Notes under the pieces: model-generated
The model's input: only the letters and a program-made list of their open reading frames with translations
What the model was told of the DNA's origin: nothing
The model's database searches: none
Source of the DNA: Corylus avellana
Taxonomy: Eukaryota; Streptophyta; Magnoliopsida; Fagales; Betulaceae
Direction of reading: 5' to 3'
Assembly (NCBI RefSeq): GCF_901000735.1
Contig: NC_081547.1
Span: forward strand, 17,286,013-17,350,012
DNA: 64,000 nt
Translations under genes and position numbers: made by a program
Shown: one piece after another, positions 21,909-34,101 of the stretch
How the letters are laid out: each line of letters starts with the position of its first letter
How positions within the stretch are numbered: position 1 is the stretch's first letter

Positions 21909-24619
21909 TGATAAGTGCTAAAATTTTCATATTTTCAGCCCTTAACTTGCATGTTTTAATCGTTTGGTTTTAGTTAATTAGGCCATTTTAATTCTTGTTG
22001 TGCAAATATCTGCCTAAATTAATAGGTAAATAATTGTACGTTTTACCTGCAAGTGCACAAAGTCAACATAGTAGTATAGGGTGCAAGTACATGATCATTC
22101 CTACTAGGATTGCTGAATTTCCGTTTAAAAATAAATTCCTTAAGTAAAATAGAGTTGGAGTTGATAATAATAGAAATGTATGGCTTTGATATCCACCACT
22201 AATTATATTCAACTAATATAACAATATGCCAATGCTTTGATCATGTTATGCATATCTAATGTTTGCCAACCTAAGGGCATGGGTGTATACTCCTTAAGAT
22301 ATAGATTTTCCTAAGCAACGAGTTAGGCATGGGTGTATACTCTAACTCTTTTCTTTCCTAAAAGATTTAGCATGGTATACACTAAGTTGTTCTTTAGAAA
22401 AGCATATGTTCTATGGAGATCGACAAACACACGGGGCCTAGGGCATGGGTGTATACTCCCGGTTCCCCATGTTGATTAACCCAAGAATCGCGGTGTGGAT
22501 TCTTTTGTTACTTAAGTTAAACCCAGGACTCGGTCATCCAAATTGATCTAACTAACTAGTCCATACCACATGCACATGTTGATTAGGCACACACATATGA
22601 GGAATTTATGCAAGCAGGTATTAATCAAGTTAAATAGCACAACAAGATCACCACAAATGCGTCAATATTGAAATATTAATTAAACATAACTAGGGCTTCA
22701 ATCTAGCCATAATAAGTAAATTAGCTACACATAGAGGTGATGTTAAACATCTTCATAAAATAAAAGGAAAGAAAAGAAAAGAATAAACCCGAGACTTGAA
22801 CTTCAAGAGCTCCTCTTCTTCTCCTTCTCAAGCCTCCTAATTCTAGAGGCTTAAGGGTCTATTTATAGGTTTTAGAAGTCCTAGACAAAGTAGTAAACCT
22901 AGGGATTTCGTAGGGTTTTGAGACCTATTACAATTGGGAGTTGGAAAACGCTAATATGGAAAGAGTGACACTTTGGCCGCTACTTGATGTGTCTCCTGCG
23001 CACGGGTGCGATCGATCGCAGCCCGTGTGCGCTCGATCGCAGGTCTGCGATCGATCCTTCTTCTAGCATGCGCTCGATTGCTCATGGCCTGCTTTATGCT
23101 GTGTCCTCTCGGGTACTGCGCTCAATCGCAGGTACCCTGCGATTGATCGCAGTGTCAGGGAGCTCCAATTTTCTTTATCTTCTCTTTTTGAGCCCAAATC
23201 ACCTAGTTTTACTTCATTTTCTTCCAAAAGCCTTTAAAAGTATGAAAAACACAGAAAGGAATTAAAATGGCCTAATTAACCAAAACCAAAGGATTAAAAC
23301 ATGCAATTTAAGGGATGAAAATATGAATATTTTAGCACTTATCAATTCCTTTTTGTGTTTTTCATACTTTTACAGGCTTTTGGAAGAAAATGAAGTAAAA
23401 CTAGGTAATTTGGGCTCAAAGAGAGAAGATGGAGAAAATTGGAGTTCCCTGACACTGCGATCAATCGCAGGGTACCTGCGATCGAGCGCAGTATCCAAGA
23501 GAACACAACACAAAGCAGGCCAAAAGCGATCGAGCACATTCCAGAAGAAGGATCGATCGCAGACCTGCGATCGAGCGCACATGGGCTGCAATCGATAGCA
23601 CCCGTGTGCATGAGACACATCAAGTGGCGGCTAAAGTGTCACTCTTTCCATATTAAGGTTTTCCAACTCTCAATTGTAATTGGTCTCAAAACCCTACGAA
23701 ATCCCTAGGTTTACTACTTTGTCTAGGACTTCGAAAACCTATAAATAGACTCTTAAGCCTCTGGAATTGAGATGCCTTGTAAGGAGAAGAAGAAGAGCTC
23801 TTTAAGTTCAAGTCTCGGGTTTATTCTTTTCTTTTCTTTTCTTTTCTTTAATGAAGATGTTTAACATTAATTTTATGTGTAGCTAATTTATTAGTAGGGC
23901 TAGATTGAAGCCCTAGTTATGTTTATTTAATATTTCAATATTGGCGCCTTTGTGATGATCTTGTTATGATATCTAACTTGATTAATACCTCCTTTCATGA
24001 ATTCCTCATATGTGTGTGCCTGATCAACATGTGCATGTGGTATGGACTAGTTAGATAAATCAATTTGGATGACTGAGCCCTGGGCTTAACATAAATAACA
24101 AAAGTAATCTACACCGGGTTCTTGGGTTAATCAACATGGAGAACCGGGAGTAGACACCCATGCCTTAGGCCTCATATGTTTATCGATTTTCACAGTTTTT
24201 ATGCTTCCTTAAAACAACTTAGTAGACACCCATGCTAAATCCTTTAAGAAAGAAAAGAATTAGAGTAGACACCCATGCCTAATTCGTTGCTTAGGGAAAT
24301 CAATAGCTTAAGGAGTAGACACCAATGCCCTTAGGTTGACAAACATTAGATATTCATAACATGATCAAAACATTGGCATATTGATATATTAGCTAAATAT
24401 AATTAGCGGTGGATATCAAAGCCCTACGTTTTTATCATTATCAACTTAACCCAATCTTTGTTTTAGTTTACCTTTGGAATTGATTTTAAGCAAGATTCAG
24501 CAATCATTGTGGGAATGACTCCGTATTTGCACACTATACTGCTGTGTTGACCTCGTGCACTTGCGGGTAAAACATACAATTATTTGCCTATTAATTTAGG
24601 TAGGTAATTGTGAACAACA
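21909..24619 (+). mobile_element. Solo LTR, family A1, inside the A2 3' LTR (outer)
   Basis: Starts TGATAAGTGC, ends GAACAACA. TSD GCAAT/GCTAT (4 of 5). It is interrupted after its first 87 bp by another solo LTR of the same family on the other strand (21996-23344) and resumes at 23345 with ATTCCTTTTTGTG. Confidence 0.88.
21996..23344 (-). mobile_element. Solo LTR, family A1, nested in and antisense to another A1 LTR (inner)
   Basis: Plus-strand ends TGTTGTGCAAAT and GCACTTATCA. TSD ATTCT (21991-21995) and ATTCC (23345-23349). Being antisense to the LTR it entered, it makes a long inverted repeat with 23345-24619. Confidence 0.9.
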
Positions 24620-25737
24620 GCTATCGATCGCAGGAGACCTGTGATTGAGTGCACTACGATCGAGCGCACATGGTCTGCGATCGAGCACACACGGGCTGTG
24701 ATCGAGCGCACCCGTGCGCTAGAGAACAATGAGCTGCTGCTAGAATGCCCTTTCCTTCGATATTAGGGTTTTTCAAGTCCTACTTGGAATAGGACTAAAC
24801 CCTATGAATTTTCTAGGTTTACTAGTGTAACGAGGACTTCTAAAGCCCTATAAATAGACCTCTAAACCTTGAAAATAATCATGCGGTAATAGACACAATT
24901 TGGGAGAGGAATTTGGAGGCTACTTCTAGGTGCGGTTTTCGATTCTTTCTTTCCCTTTTCTTTTTAGTTTTACTATGTGTAACTAGCTCTTAAGGAAGGC
25001 TAGATTGAAGCCTTAATTATATTTATTTAATATTTCAATATTGGCGCCTTTGTGATAATCATAGTGTGTTGCTTAACTTGATTAATTCTTGTTTTCTTGA
25101 ATTCCTCATATGTATGTGATTGAGCATTATATGCATGTGGAAGGGATTAGTTAATTAAATCAATTTGGATGACCGAGTCCTAGGTTTAATAAAAGTAACA
25201 AAACAAATCTACACCGGATTCTTAGGTTAATCAACATGGAGAACCGGGAGTACTCATGCCCTAGGTTCCGTGTGTTTGTCGATTTCCATAGATTTATGCT
25301 TTCTTAAAGAACAACTTAGTATACACTCATGTTAAATTCTTTGTGAAGGAAAATAGTTAGAGTATACACCCATGCCTAACTCGTTGCTTTGGAAAATCAA
25401 TAGCGTAAGGAGTATACACCCATGCCATTAGGTTGGCAAACATTGAGTATTCATAATATGATTGGATCATTGACATATAGTTATATTAGTTGAGCATAAT
25501 TAGTGGTGGATATCAAAGCCCTACCTTTACTTTATCTTTAAATATTTTTATTTCTTTTTCATAGCATCAATTTAGTGACAACTTGATATTTTTAATTAAT
25601 TCTAAATAAAATCAACAATCTCTGTGGGATCGATCTCGTACTTGCTGCACTATACTATCGTTTGATTTTGTGCACTTGTTAGTAAAACGTACTAAATATT
25701 ATCTATTAATTTAGGTAGTATTTGGCACAACAACCAC

Positions 25738-26966
25738 GACTCTGTGGTCATTGGTTTTGCATGCAACAACCTCTACCCATTTGGACACATAGTCCACAGC
25801 AACAAGAATGTAGTGGTAGCCAAAGGAGTTTGGGAAAGGCCCCATAAATACTCCCTAGCTTTTGGCAGCACTCACAAGTGGTACAATATGCATGAGAATC
25901 ATGGAACATGGAAGGCCAATAAAATCCACACTGCCAAATCTTTGCAACGGTCTTCCGAGCACTGAAATCTCCACAAGCATGATCATGACAAAATGAGATG
26001 ACATTAGATTGGTCATGCTGAGGAATACACCTCCTAAGGATTAGATCGAGACAATACTTGAACAGGTATGGGTCATCCCAGAAAAAGTATTTCACCATGG
26101 CCAAAAACTTAGACTTATTTTGTCGTCCCCAATGCAAAGGCATTTGGCCCGAGACAAGATAGTTCATAATATTCGCCAACCATGGTGCAGGGTTGTGAAC
26201 AATGTGCATCAATTGCTCATCAAGGAAGGTCTTAGAGATGGGGATGGCGTCTTCAGTGAAATCCACAACTAACCTAGATAAATGATCCGCCACCATATTT
26301 TCAGAACCCTTCTTATCCCGAATCTCTATGTCAAACTCTTGCAACAACAAGATCCACCGGATGAGATGAGATTTATCCTCTTTTTTAGAGAAAAGATACT
26401 TAAATGCCGCATGATCTGAGTAGATAATGACTTTAGATCCTAGCAAGTAGGATCTAAACTTGTCCAAAGCAAAAACGACTGCAATCAACTCCTTTTCAGT
26501 AGTGGAGTAGTTGAGTTGTGCATCGTTGAGTGTCCTGCTTGCATAGCAGATGACATGGGGGAGTTTATCAACATGTTGTCTCAAAACAGCACCAATTGCA
26601 TAATTAAAAGTGTCACATGATCTCAAAAGGCACACCCTAGTTGGGTGGTTGAATTATAGGTGTTGACATCAAAATTTTCTTCAAGGTCCTGAATGCTTTC
26701 TTACAATCCACATCAAATCCAAACAGGGTCTCTTTGACCAACAACTTACACAGGGGCCTAGCAATCTTGCTGAAATCCTGAATGAACCGTCTGTAGAATC
26801 CTGCATAGCCCAGAAAAGAATGGATTTCCTTCACTGTACGTTAGGGTGGAAGGTTGGAAATCAAATCCACCTTGGCTTTATCAACCTCAATGCCACGCTG
26901 AGAAATGAAGTGTCCCAGGACAATCCCTTGCTTTACCATGAAATGACCTTTTTCCCAGTTGAGAAC
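25738..26966 (-). pseudogene. Element C pol: RT C-terminus, RNase H, integrase N-terminus
   Basis: The minus strand reads VLNWEKGHFMVKQGIVLGH, then SFLGYAGFYRRFIQDFSKIA (RT thumb). The RNase H has [40 protein letters not shown] and [14 protein letters not shown]. The integrase zinc finger shows [14 protein letters not shown] and CTTCECCQ, followed by [18 protein letters not shown], which holds the first catalytic Asp. A stop at about 26845, a frameshift near 26636 and another near 25830 inactivate it. The frame continues at 17845 beyond inserted A2. The 5' side is cut by LTR B' at 26967. Confidence 0.85.
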
Positions 26967-28045
26967 TGATGTGGTCTTTTTATGTCCAAAAATATATCAA
27001 TAATAAAATACCACTAGCAATAGTACAAATCCCTGTAGGATAGGACTATATGGAGTGTGTCGAACCTCAAGGACTGTGTATGTGTTATCAAGTTTATGAA
27101 GATTAAAAGTAACTTAATTTAAGAGATGATTGATTTGTGTTTGTAACTAAATTGCATAAAAATAAATGAGATTTGAAATATAAGAGAGTGTGTAGGGTAT
27201 TGACTTCACCTCTATCCGCACAACAATGGTTAATCATATTTAATCAAGAAATTCATTTTATGCATGTTATAAATAAACAAGAAAATACCTTATTAAAGAA
27301 TAAGTATAATCCATCTTCGGTTGGCACAGATCGTCCACCTAACCACTAAGATGCGGTACAACCCTGTCTTTCTTAGGTATGGCCTATCTAACTCGCTTGA
27401 TCCTATGTCAATTAAAACCGTTGTATAACCATCATCCCCATAATCACAGAAAATAAGAATGATTTGAGTTCAATAAAAGTAAAAAACTTTCTCAGACAAG
27501 ATAAGAATTTCACTAATATTGGCTTTTGAAATTAAGAACAATTGCATTTAAACATTAAAAAGAATATCAAATTGTAGCAATTCTCATAGTTATACAACCA
27601 ACATGCATAAACTAAAAATCTATAAATTACGATACAATCAAACCATTGTGCTTGGATAGGGTTACATCAATACCTCACGAAAGGGGTTTAGCTGCTCATG
27701 ACTCTGCTAAGCCTCCAACAACTAATTGCTGAATTTTTGCTCTATGTAGTGGTGTGTCTTTTTACAATGTTTAAAGGCCTATTTATCGGGATTAGGAAAA
27801 CCCTAAAAAACCTGGAAACCCTAAAAAAATTGTAGGTCAGTCTCCCAGTCCAAGTGAGAGACTGAAATCCTAATCCAAGTTGTAAAAGGACTCCTGTTGC
27901 ATTCTGGAAACCATGTGCACTTGAGCCCAAGGGATGTGCGCTCGAGCTTAGGCTGATGTGCACTCGAGTGCTGGCGCGCTCGAGCCAAGGTGCTGGGGGC
28001 ACTCGAGCCTAAATGCTGTGTGCTCGATCCTAGGCCCTCAAAAGG
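26967..28045 (-). repeat. Truncated LTR B' (family B), minus strand
   Basis: Plus-strand left end TGATGTGGTC is the reverse complement of the family-B LTR end (compare ACCACATCA at 35467-35475). Blocks such as CCTATCCAAGCACAATGG, TATAAATAGG-like and GATCGAGCACAC match 34102-35475 on the other strand. The LTR's own 5' start (TGATAAGCGC) is missing: the match fades at about 28030-28060, where plus-strand element B pol begins. It interrupts C's pol at the codons for VLNW. Confidence 0.8.
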
Positions 28046-28049
28046 CATC

Positions 28050-31000
28050 TTTAATTTAAGGATCCTTGGAAGCCTGCTTGACTCACTTTGACTTTGAAGA
28101 TTTCAACACCGACCAGTACATAAAAGAGGTCCATGATTTGCTAGAGACAGCCGTAAGTGCAGACTTTCATCCATGGAGAGTACCAAAGGAGCCCTTACCT
28201 GTGACATCAAGCACTCCTCATGTTCCCTCCCTAGAGTCTCCACCGAAGCTTGAGTTGAAGCCCCTGCCAGCAAAGCTCAAGTATGCATTTCTTGGATCTA
28301 ACAACACTTAGCCAGTCATCATTGCTTTAGACCTTCAAAAGGACCAAGAGGACAGTTTGTTAGCAGTGTTAAAGGAGCATAAAGAAGCCATTGGATGGAC
28401 TGTCGCAAATTTGAAAGGCATTGACCCCTCCATCTATATGCACTAGATGCATTTGGAAGAAGATGCTCGACCCTCGCATAAGGCACACCGCCGGCTGAAT
28501 CCCAACATGAAGGAGGTAGTGATGAAAGAGGTGGTCAAGTTACTTGATGCAGGCATCATCTACCCCATCTCAGATAGCAATTGGGTGAGCCCCACTCGAG
28601 TGGTTCCAAAGAAATTCGGCATCACCATCATTGAGAACTCAGTGGGAGAGTTGGTTCCGTAGCGCACAACCACGGGATGGCGTGTTTGCATTGACTACCG
28701 AACGCTCAACTCCCATACCCTGAAGGATCACTTCCCGCTCCTATTCATTGATCAAATTTTGGAGTATCTTGCTGGCCAAAGCTACTATTGTTTCCTAGAT
28801 GGCTATTCTGGATATAATCAAGTAGCTGTTGATCCCTAAGACCAAGAGAAGACGACCTTCACATGTCCATTTAGCACCTTTGCTTATCGACGCATGCCCT
28901 TCGGATTATGCAATGCACCTGCCACATTCTAGAGATGTATGATGTCTATCTTCACTGACATGGTGGAGAAATTTTTGGAGGTATTTATGGATGACTTCTT
29001 TGTTTTTGGTTCTTCTTTTGATAAATGTCTCCATAATCTTTCACTTGTCCTTCAATGTTGTAAGAAACTATCCTGATTTTAAGTTAGGAGAAGAGCCACT
29101 TCATGGTGCAAGAAGGTATAGTTTTGGGCCACACAGTGTCCAAAAGAGGTATTAAGGTGGACCGGGCCAAAGTTGAGTTAATTGAGAATTTACCACCGCC
29201 CACTTCAGTGAAGTAGATTCGTTCTTTCCTAGGGCATGCCAGCTTCTATCGCCGCTTCATCAAGGATTTCAGTAAAATTTCAAGGCCCTTCTGTAGCTTG
29301 CTTGCTAAGGATGCCCCTTTTCATTTTGATGATGCATGTCAAGAGGCATTCCAAATGCTCTAGTCTCTGTTATCTTTTGCTCCCATCATAAAGCCTCCTG
29401 ACTGGTCTTTGCCCTTTGAGATCATGTGTGATGCATCTGACTATACTGTGTGTGCAGTATTGGGACAGCGAGTAGGTAAGCTCCCTCACGTCATCTATTA
29501 TGCTAGCAAGACTCTGATGGATGCTCAAGTCAATTACACGACCACAGACAAAGAACTACTAGCCGTGGTCTTTGCCTTGGACAAATTCCGCTCATATCTT
29601 CTGGGATCCAAGGAAATCATTTATTCTGATCATGTTGCTCTACGACACTTGCTGGCCAAGAAGGAAACAAAACCCCGGTTGATCTGTTGGATACTACTTC
29701 TGCCAGAATTCGATATTGAGATTCGGGACAAGAGGGGCACTGAGAATGTTGTTGGCAACCATTTGTCATGAATTTTTTTTGAGACACCTCAGCCGGTTCC
29801 CGTTCATGACTCTTTCCCAGATGAGCAACTATTTGAAATTACTCCGAGAAATCCGTCGTGGTATGCTGATATTGTGAATTATCTAGCCACATGTCGAATT
29901 CCTTCTCATTGGTCTAAGCAAGACAAGGATTGCTTCTTTAAGCAAGTTCGATTCTATTTTTTGGGAAGATCCAGAGTTATTCAAGTATTGTGCTGATCAG
30001 ATCATTCGATGCTGTGTTCCTGAGAGTGAGTTCCCCAGTATTCTCACATTTTTGTCATTCTCTAGCTTGTGGACGACACTTCATTGCCAAGAAGACAGCA
30101 GCCAAGGTTCTACAATGGGTATTCACATGGCCGACCTTGTTCAAAGATGCCTATGAATTTTGCTGAGCTTGTGATAGATGTCAGCGCCTAGGAGCTATGT
30201 CTCGGAGGGACATGATGCCACTAAACCCCATCCTCGTTGTTGAAATTTTTGATGTCTGGGGCATCAACTTCTGTGACCCTTCCCACCGTCTTGTGAATAT
30301 GAGTACATTTTGGTATGAGTGGATTATGTCTCTAAGGGGTAGAAGCCATTGCCACCAAGACCAATGATCACAAGGTTGTGGTAAAGCTCAACCAAGCCAA
30401 CATTTTCAGCAGATTTGGTACTTCTCGGGCCATCATCAGTGATGGAGGTAAACATTTTTGCAACCGGTTTCTCAAAACCCTGCTTCCCAAGTACTCCGTC
30501 ACACACAAGGTAGCCACTCCCTACCATCCTCAAACAAGTGGTCAAGTAGAAGTCTCTAATAGGGAGATCAAGCATATTCTGTAGAAGACGGTTAGGCCAA
30601 ACCGCAAGGATTGGTCCTTGTGCCTCAATAATGCATTATGGGCCTACCACACAGCTTACAAGACATCGATTGGAATGTCTCCTTACTGATTTGTTTATGG
30701 CAAGGCGTGTCACCTCCCTGTGGAATTAGAACACAAGGCTTTGTGGGCAATCAATCAATTCAATTTCGACATACAAGCAGTCGGCTCCCACCAAAAACTT
30801 CAGTTGACAGAGTTGGAAGAGCTGCGACAAGATGCATATGATAGTGCTCGAATGTATAAGGAGAGGACAAAGGCTTTTCATGAAAAACACATCCTGCCTA
30901 AGACATTTGTCCTAGACCAGAAAGTATAGCCCTTCAATTCCAAACTCAAGCTTTTCCCTGGGAAGCTCCACTCAAAATGGGACGGCCCTTTCATAGTCAC

Positions 31001-31160
31001 ATCAGTGTCTCCACATGGTGCTGTTGAATTGCGGGACCCAAAGGATGGCACTCTGTTCAAGGTCAACAGTCAAAGGTTGAAGCCCTGCATCCAGCACTTC
31101 GAGCCAGGTACAGACGTGGAATCCAACAATTTGACGGATCTCGTCTATTTTTTGCATTAA
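28050..31160 (+). pseudogene. Element B pol remnant
   Basis: Linker LKPLPAKLKYAFLGSNNT, then RT with VVKLLDAGIIYPISDSNWVS, GWRVCIDYRTLN, CFLDGYSGYNQ, RMPFGLCNAPATF and the catalytic block FMDDF (about 28983-28997; YMDDF-like with Tyr to Phe). RNase H has [28 protein letters not shown] and [15 protein letters not shown]. The integrase keeps [39 protein letters not shown] and WAYHTAYKT, plus the Athila-type tail KLKLFPGKLHSKWDGPFIV. Stops at about 28310, 28444, 28662, 28838, 28931, 29215 and more, plus frameshifts, make it inactive. Confidence 0.88.
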
Positions 31161-31789
31161 GGCACTAGCACACTGGGCTCGACTGCACTCACTGTGTGTA
31201 CGATCCTAGACATGGGCCTACGCTTGAGCTTACCCCGAATGGGATCGAGCACAGAAGCCCACCCCCACACTCACACACTTGCACGAGTGCGCTTGAGCGC
31301 ACCTCCAGAAGCGCTCGAGTGTTTTCACGCTTGTGCGCTCGTATGCGCACAAGCGCTTCACCTCCCTTTTCACCCCTCTGCACAAGTGTGATCGAGTGCA
31401 GGCTCGAGCGCACTCGTTTAGAGGCCTCAGTCACCCTTTTAGGTCACAATTGTCCCTCTCTTTCCCCCCCCCCCGCTTTTCCTTTCTGCGGCGTGGTCCT
31501 TCAGACTTCATCCATAGCGGCACTCCCCACATTGAAATTACCACCTGTACTTTAATCGTTCACAATTTGCACCGCCCATCGGCCACAACGAATCACCTCT
31601 AATTCTTTTTCGGACATTTTCTCACCCATCTCCCCATTGCCCATTTTCCCCTTTTTTCTTGTGAAAAGCAGTCCGTAGGTGCCTCTCAACACACAGACTG
31701 CCTCTGTGTTGGCTTTTCTTCAATTTACAGGGGGTTGGGTAGCAGTTTAAAGTGGTTTTACGCCACTTGATTTTTGAAGCGCCCACCAC
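31161..31789 (+). other. Element B spacer between pol and extra ORF
   Basis: Noncoding. At 31170-31420 it is a dense block of GCTCGAG, GAGCGCAC, GATCGAG and GTGCGC words like those in the A and B LTRs. A C13 run sits near 31466. Long frames here (such as 31196-31555) follow from low-complexity GC content and are not called genes. Confidence 0.6.
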
Positions 31790-32930
31790 GTGTTCGACAA
31801 AAGGCCTGAACTAAGCTACAACATGCTTAAGGACCGAGCTTCCACCTCTCGGTCTTCCCCCGCTCAGGACACCACATCCAAGGCTCTATCCCCGCCCTCA
31901 CCACGCTGTGGGAAGCAAAGAAAGCTCATTTTGGAAACCACTTTTGCCATTGACACGGTTTTTAAGAATCTCCAAGCTACCAAGTGGACGGTCAAAGAAT
32001 GCAAACGCCGTGGCCTCACAGCGCTATTCAGCCAATCAGCCCCATTGCTTATGAAGGCCTGGTTTGAGAGTTTTATCACAACCTCACCTTCGACTGTACT
32101 CAGCCGGGCATCCTATCCTCATCTGTGACTGGCATAGACATTGAGCTGACCATCGCCAACATTGCTGCTGCTTTTCAATGCTCCCATGAGTGCCTGTTGG
32201 ATATTTTGATTAGGGATGGCACCCCTCGATACTCCGACCTACCTTTCGAGCTTACACTTCAACACATTGTGGATGACATCTGCCATGGCCGTTACACTAA
32301 TGATCTTCGCAACTACACGAGCAAGGTTCTTCTGCCTTCTAGACTCTGGTTCGTGGACTTCATTCTGTAGTGGAATGTGTGTCCATTTGGACACAAAACT
32401 CAGCGGCGTGGTCCCTTCCTCACAGCTTTGTATACTTTCAGAGAGGTTTTTGGTATTCCATTCCTCAACTCATTTGGGATCAGATGCACAAGTTTTGGGA
32501 TGGGGCAATTGGGCGCTACACTCAGAGGTCATCATCATAGGGACTTCCTTTCCCATTTCTCATCACCCATCTCCTTCAGACTCGAGGCATTGAGGGTACA
32601 CCCAAGGATGGGCCTATTTCTGCTCATCCTCAGTTTGGCCTGATCCAGTGGAACCAGAGTTATTCCCATATGCCGAGACGACGTCGGGTGCCCGCAGCGC
32701 TTAAGGTAGTTAGGGATACTGAAGAACCTATGAACAATGATACACTTGCAGCTGAGATAGCAGAGAGAGAGGGAGCGGCGGAGACCATCACCATGAGCAT
32801 GTCACACTACCAGTCTCTCTATAAAGAGTTGGTGGAGCTCCGATCTGATCTTGCTACCTAGAGGGCTGAGGACAAGCGCCTAGCAGATGAAAGATTTGAG
32901 GCACAGCAAGCACTGCTGTGATCCATTTTA
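31790..32930 (+). pseudogene. Downstream extra ORF of element B (envelope position)
   Basis: Three frames chain together: a basic N-terminal part (LETTFAIDTVFKNLQATKW), then TGIDIELTIANIAAAFQCSH, YSDLPFELTLQHIVDDICHG, LLPSRLWFVDFIL, a TAG at an expected Gln, CPFGHKTQRRGPFLTALYTF and REVFGIPFLNSFG, then a Glu-rich part (AEIAEREGAAE..SLYKELVELRSDLAT) that could be a coiled coil. Athila elements carry an extra ORF at this place between pol and 3' LTR. The layout resembles the 'putative plant transposon protein' family, but that is recall by pattern, not a search. Frameshifts near 32128 and 32640. No clear transmembrane segment, so an envelope role is not supported. Confidence 0.55.
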
Positions 32931-32989
32931 TCACGATTGCCACCTTCTTTGGGGGATCTTCTTCCGTGCCACAGTGACAAGTCAGGTAC

Positions 32990-34101
32990 TCCTTTCCCTT
33001 GCATTGCTTTATTGTCTCTATCCACATACTGAGGACATTGTGTAATTTAAGTTGGGGGGGTGTGGGCATACATGTTATTTCTGAGCATGCAATTAATTTT
33101 CCGGTTATGGTTTGAAATTCATTGATGGGCTTAATATGATAAACACATGATCACTTGATTAAGGAATTCAAATTATGCTACTTTCATTGGCAGCATAAGA
33201 TATTACTTGTTTCAATTTGATTCTCACAAGCACACTAGCATGTAGTCTGTGGGACATGAAATCTAAAATCAGTGATGTCTGGCATCAATATTTGGGTTGT
33301 AGTTGGATAACTTATTGACAGAATAACCTTGGCATCAAATCAAAAAAAAAAAAAAAAAATTGATCATTTTGACCTTTCCACCAAGTAACCGGACCTCTTG
33401 CCTCATTAAGCAGTGAGTGTCCGCATCAAAAAATGAGAAGTTTGGTTTGATTGATAATAACTAGCTTAGCTTCGTAGCCTTTTTGACTCGAGTTAGTAAG
33501 TCCTTAGGAGTGTCTTTACTCCTAATGTCCTAAAACCATCTGGTGTGGGAGTCATTAGCCTAACACTCGATACATGGGTCAATCAAAAAGCTTAAGGGAG
33601 CTAAGTGCTATAAAAATAAATAAATAAATAAATAAAATTTGCCTTGGTTGTTTTATCCGATTGGGAGTCTAATGAATTCTAAGTGTTGATCCATGCATGA
33701 TTGAGATTAGTTTTGAAATCCCATGACTATGTGTTGAGTTCACTTACACTAGTTGAATATTGTGATATCTCATAATGCCTTGTTTGGGGCTGATTTGTAA
33801 TTCTCTGAAATGGTGAAGATGGTGTTTGTTCTATTAAGCCTACTAATGAATGAGAACCATGATGGTCATAATATTGCATTCCTTGGGATAACATGGTTGG
33901 AAAATGTTTGTGGGTATCATTCTTGAAAAACCCTCACGAGACTTCACTTGTCCTCTAGGGAATGCCTAGGGGTTTAAAAGGCTTGTTGCACACGCTAAAT
34001 GCAACCGTATATCCCATGAAAGATGGACTTATCTTTTAGTTTTTCAGTTTATTTTCAGTTTTGTATTGCTAAGGGACTAGCAATATGTAAGTTGGGGGGT
34101 G
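32990..34101 (+). other. Conserved 3' noncoding region of element B with polypurine tract
   Basis: Matches A2 (20480-21710) and C (15706-17040, minus) in ordered blocks, for example CGGACCTCTTGCCTCA near 33391, CCTAAAACCATCTGG near 33528, AGCTTAAGGGAG near 33590, and ACTTCACTTGTCCTCTAGGG near 33941. It ends AAGTTGGGGGGTG beside the LTR. An A18 run is at 33341-33359 and (AAAT)n at 33615-33640. Confidence 0.78.

Larger units (their letters stand above)
17846..25732 (+). mobile_element. Element A2: Athila-like gypsy lacking pol, inserted in element C integrase
   Basis: An exact TSD ACCAC lies at 17841-17845 and 25733-25737. The 5' LTR is 1328 bp. The 3' LTR starts at 21711 and is itself split by a solo LTR. 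The internal region is only about 2.5 kb: PBS, a decayed gag piece and a long 3' noncoding region, with no protease, RT, RNase H or integrase. Joining the flanks restores C's integrase frame from VDYVSKWVE into CFGTPRAIISD. Likely a non-autonomous or internally deleted element. Confidence 0.9.
21711..25732 (+). repeat. 3' LTR of A2, split by a 2.7-kb insertion
   Basis: Left part 21711-21908 ends GTAGTGCAAT; the right part resumes at 24620 with GCTATCGATCGCAGG and runs to GGCACAACA at 25732. Together they align end to end with the 5' LTR (17846-19173). Confidence 0.88.
14556..26966 (-). mobile_element. Element C: Athila-type Ty3/gypsy, 3' portion, interrupted
   Basis: Read on minus: RT C-terminus, RNase H and integrase start (26966 to 25738), then, after removal of the inserted A2 element (17846-25732 plus one ACCAC), the rest of integrase (17845 to about 17040), a long 3' noncoding region, a purine tract and the 3' LTR (15705 to 14556). 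The 5' half (gag, protease, RT N-terminus, 5' LTR) is missing: truncated LTR B' abuts the RT at 26967. No chromodomain is seen, and the pol C-terminus resembles Athila. Confidence 0.8.

Noticed and set aside
31189..31602. Overlapping frames of 80-120 codons on both strands
   Set aside because: They come from the GC-rich GAGCGCAC-type word array in element B; no coding signal.
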